Assembly (NCBI GenBank): GCA_047632595.1
Contig: JBLIDK010000070.1
Span: 1-7,184 of the forward strand
Direction of reading: 5' to 3'
DNA: 7,184 nucleotides
From: JBLIDK01 sp047632595
Lineage (GTDB): Bacteria > Bacteroidota > Bacteroidia > Sphingobacteriales > Sphingobacteriaceae
The position numbers and the translations under genes were made by a program. The notes beneath the pieces were generated by a model, which was not told where the DNA came from, searched no databases, and saw nothing but the letters and a program-made list of their open reading frames with translations. Below are positions 6,958 to 7,184 of this stretch, piece by piece (the first letter of the stretch is position 1; the number at the start of each line of letters is the position of its first letter).

Positions 6958-6975
6958 TTTACATTGATTTACATT
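6958..6975 (+). repeat. Tandem 8-bp direct repeat with 10-bp period in the leader of the last gene
   Basis: TTTACATT occurs at 6958-6965 and again at 6968-6975, separated by GA, so the copies lie one helical turn apart. The pair sits about 75 nt before the ATG at 7050, where an activator or repressor site could lie. No regulator can be named, and chance is possible in AT-rich DNA. The rest of 6932-7049 holds no gene or convincing terminator. Confidence 0.35.
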
Positions 6976-7049
6976 CCTTAACGGGTTGTTACCCAACATA
7001 GAAAAACCAAAGAAAAAAAATCGTATCTTCATGCTTTTAAAACTTAAAT

Positions 7050-7184
7050 ATGAGAACTTTAACAACTTTAGTTGCACTGATTTGTTCAGTTGGACTACAT
7101 GCCCAAGAAAGCCCAACTGCCACAGGTGGTAAGGCTACAGGAACAGGCGGAACCGCCAGTTATTCGATAGGACAAGTAGTTTAC
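7050..7184 (+). CDS. Secreted protein with Gly/Thr-rich start, 3' end outside window (probable T9SS-type cell-surface protein)
   Basis: Forty-five codons are visible before the window ends. Residues 1-18 form a classic signal peptide (MRTLTTLVALICSVGLHAQ, cleavage likely after HA at 18, giving a Gln-Glu start). The mature part reads SPTATGGKATGTGGTASYSI and then GQVVY. This GGxATGxGGxxSYSxGQVVY pattern is one I associate with short secreted proteins of Flavobacteriia that often end in a type IX secretion sorting domain; that domain would lie beyond the window and is not seen here. TATCTTCA at 7024-7031 loosely resembles a -7 promoter element (four of six fixed positions). No role can be assigned. 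The start is supported by the signal peptide beginning right at this ATG. Confidence 0.75.
   Translation, partial: MRTLTTLVALICSVGLHAQESPTATGGKATGTGGTASYSIGQVVY

Noticed and set aside
6983..6994. GGGT-TGTT-ACCC hairpin as the fhs terminator
   Set aside because: The stem has four base pairs and is followed by an A-rich, not T-rich, stretch; it does not fit an intrinsic terminator.
6928..7116. Minus-strand open frame covering the gap after fhs and the start of the last gene
   Set aside because: The product is low-complexity (a run of Phe from the A tract) and is antisense to a clear signal-peptide gene; nothing suggests expression.

Overview
The window is AT-rich and reads like a chromosomal segment of a Bacteroidota bacterium, most likely of the order Flavobacteriales. 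The evidence is a TonB-dependent receptor paired with a HmuY-family lipoprotein, an A-rich leader instead of a clear Shine-Dalgarno site before most genes, and a final partial gene whose start looks like the small secreted proteins common in Flavobacteriia. All real genes lie on the + strand. No RNA genes, CRISPR arrays, insertion sequences or phage genes were seen.

Layout. Positions 1-2424 hold the 3' part of a TonB-dependent outer-membrane receptor gene, overlapping by 14 nt a HmuY-family lipoprotein gene; together they look like a two-gene haem (or other iron-ligand) uptake unit. Positions 2425-2659 look intergenic but contain a reading frame with strong codon-position bias and no ordinary start codon. 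It ends inside the start of the next gene and is best read as the 3' remnant of a lost gene. Positions 2660-3364 are trmH, a tRNA 2'-O-methyltransferase of the SPOUT superfamily. Positions 3419-4432 encode a membrane-anchored SRPBCC domain fused to a GyrI-like effector-binding domain, followed by the one convincing intrinsic terminator of the window (4449-4484).

After the terminator, 4650-5228 encodes a second, shorter membrane-anchored SRPBCC-type protein, only 35 nt upstream of fhs (5264-6931, formate-tetrahydrofolate ligase), so these two are probably co-transcribed. The last stretch, 6932-7049, is a non-coding leader with a 10-bp-period direct repeat. It precedes a gene cut by the window edge (7050-7184) that encodes a signal peptide followed by a Gly/Thr-rich segment.

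The genes do not form one pathway. They are a haem-uptake pair, a tRNA modification enzyme, two small-ligand-binding-fold proteins of unknown substrate, and a one-carbon metabolism enzyme. I see no clear sign of a new defence or mobile system. The items most worth a second look are the coding remnant before trmH, the methionine-rich SRPBCC-GyrI fusion, and the short in-frame decoy ORF ahead of fhs.
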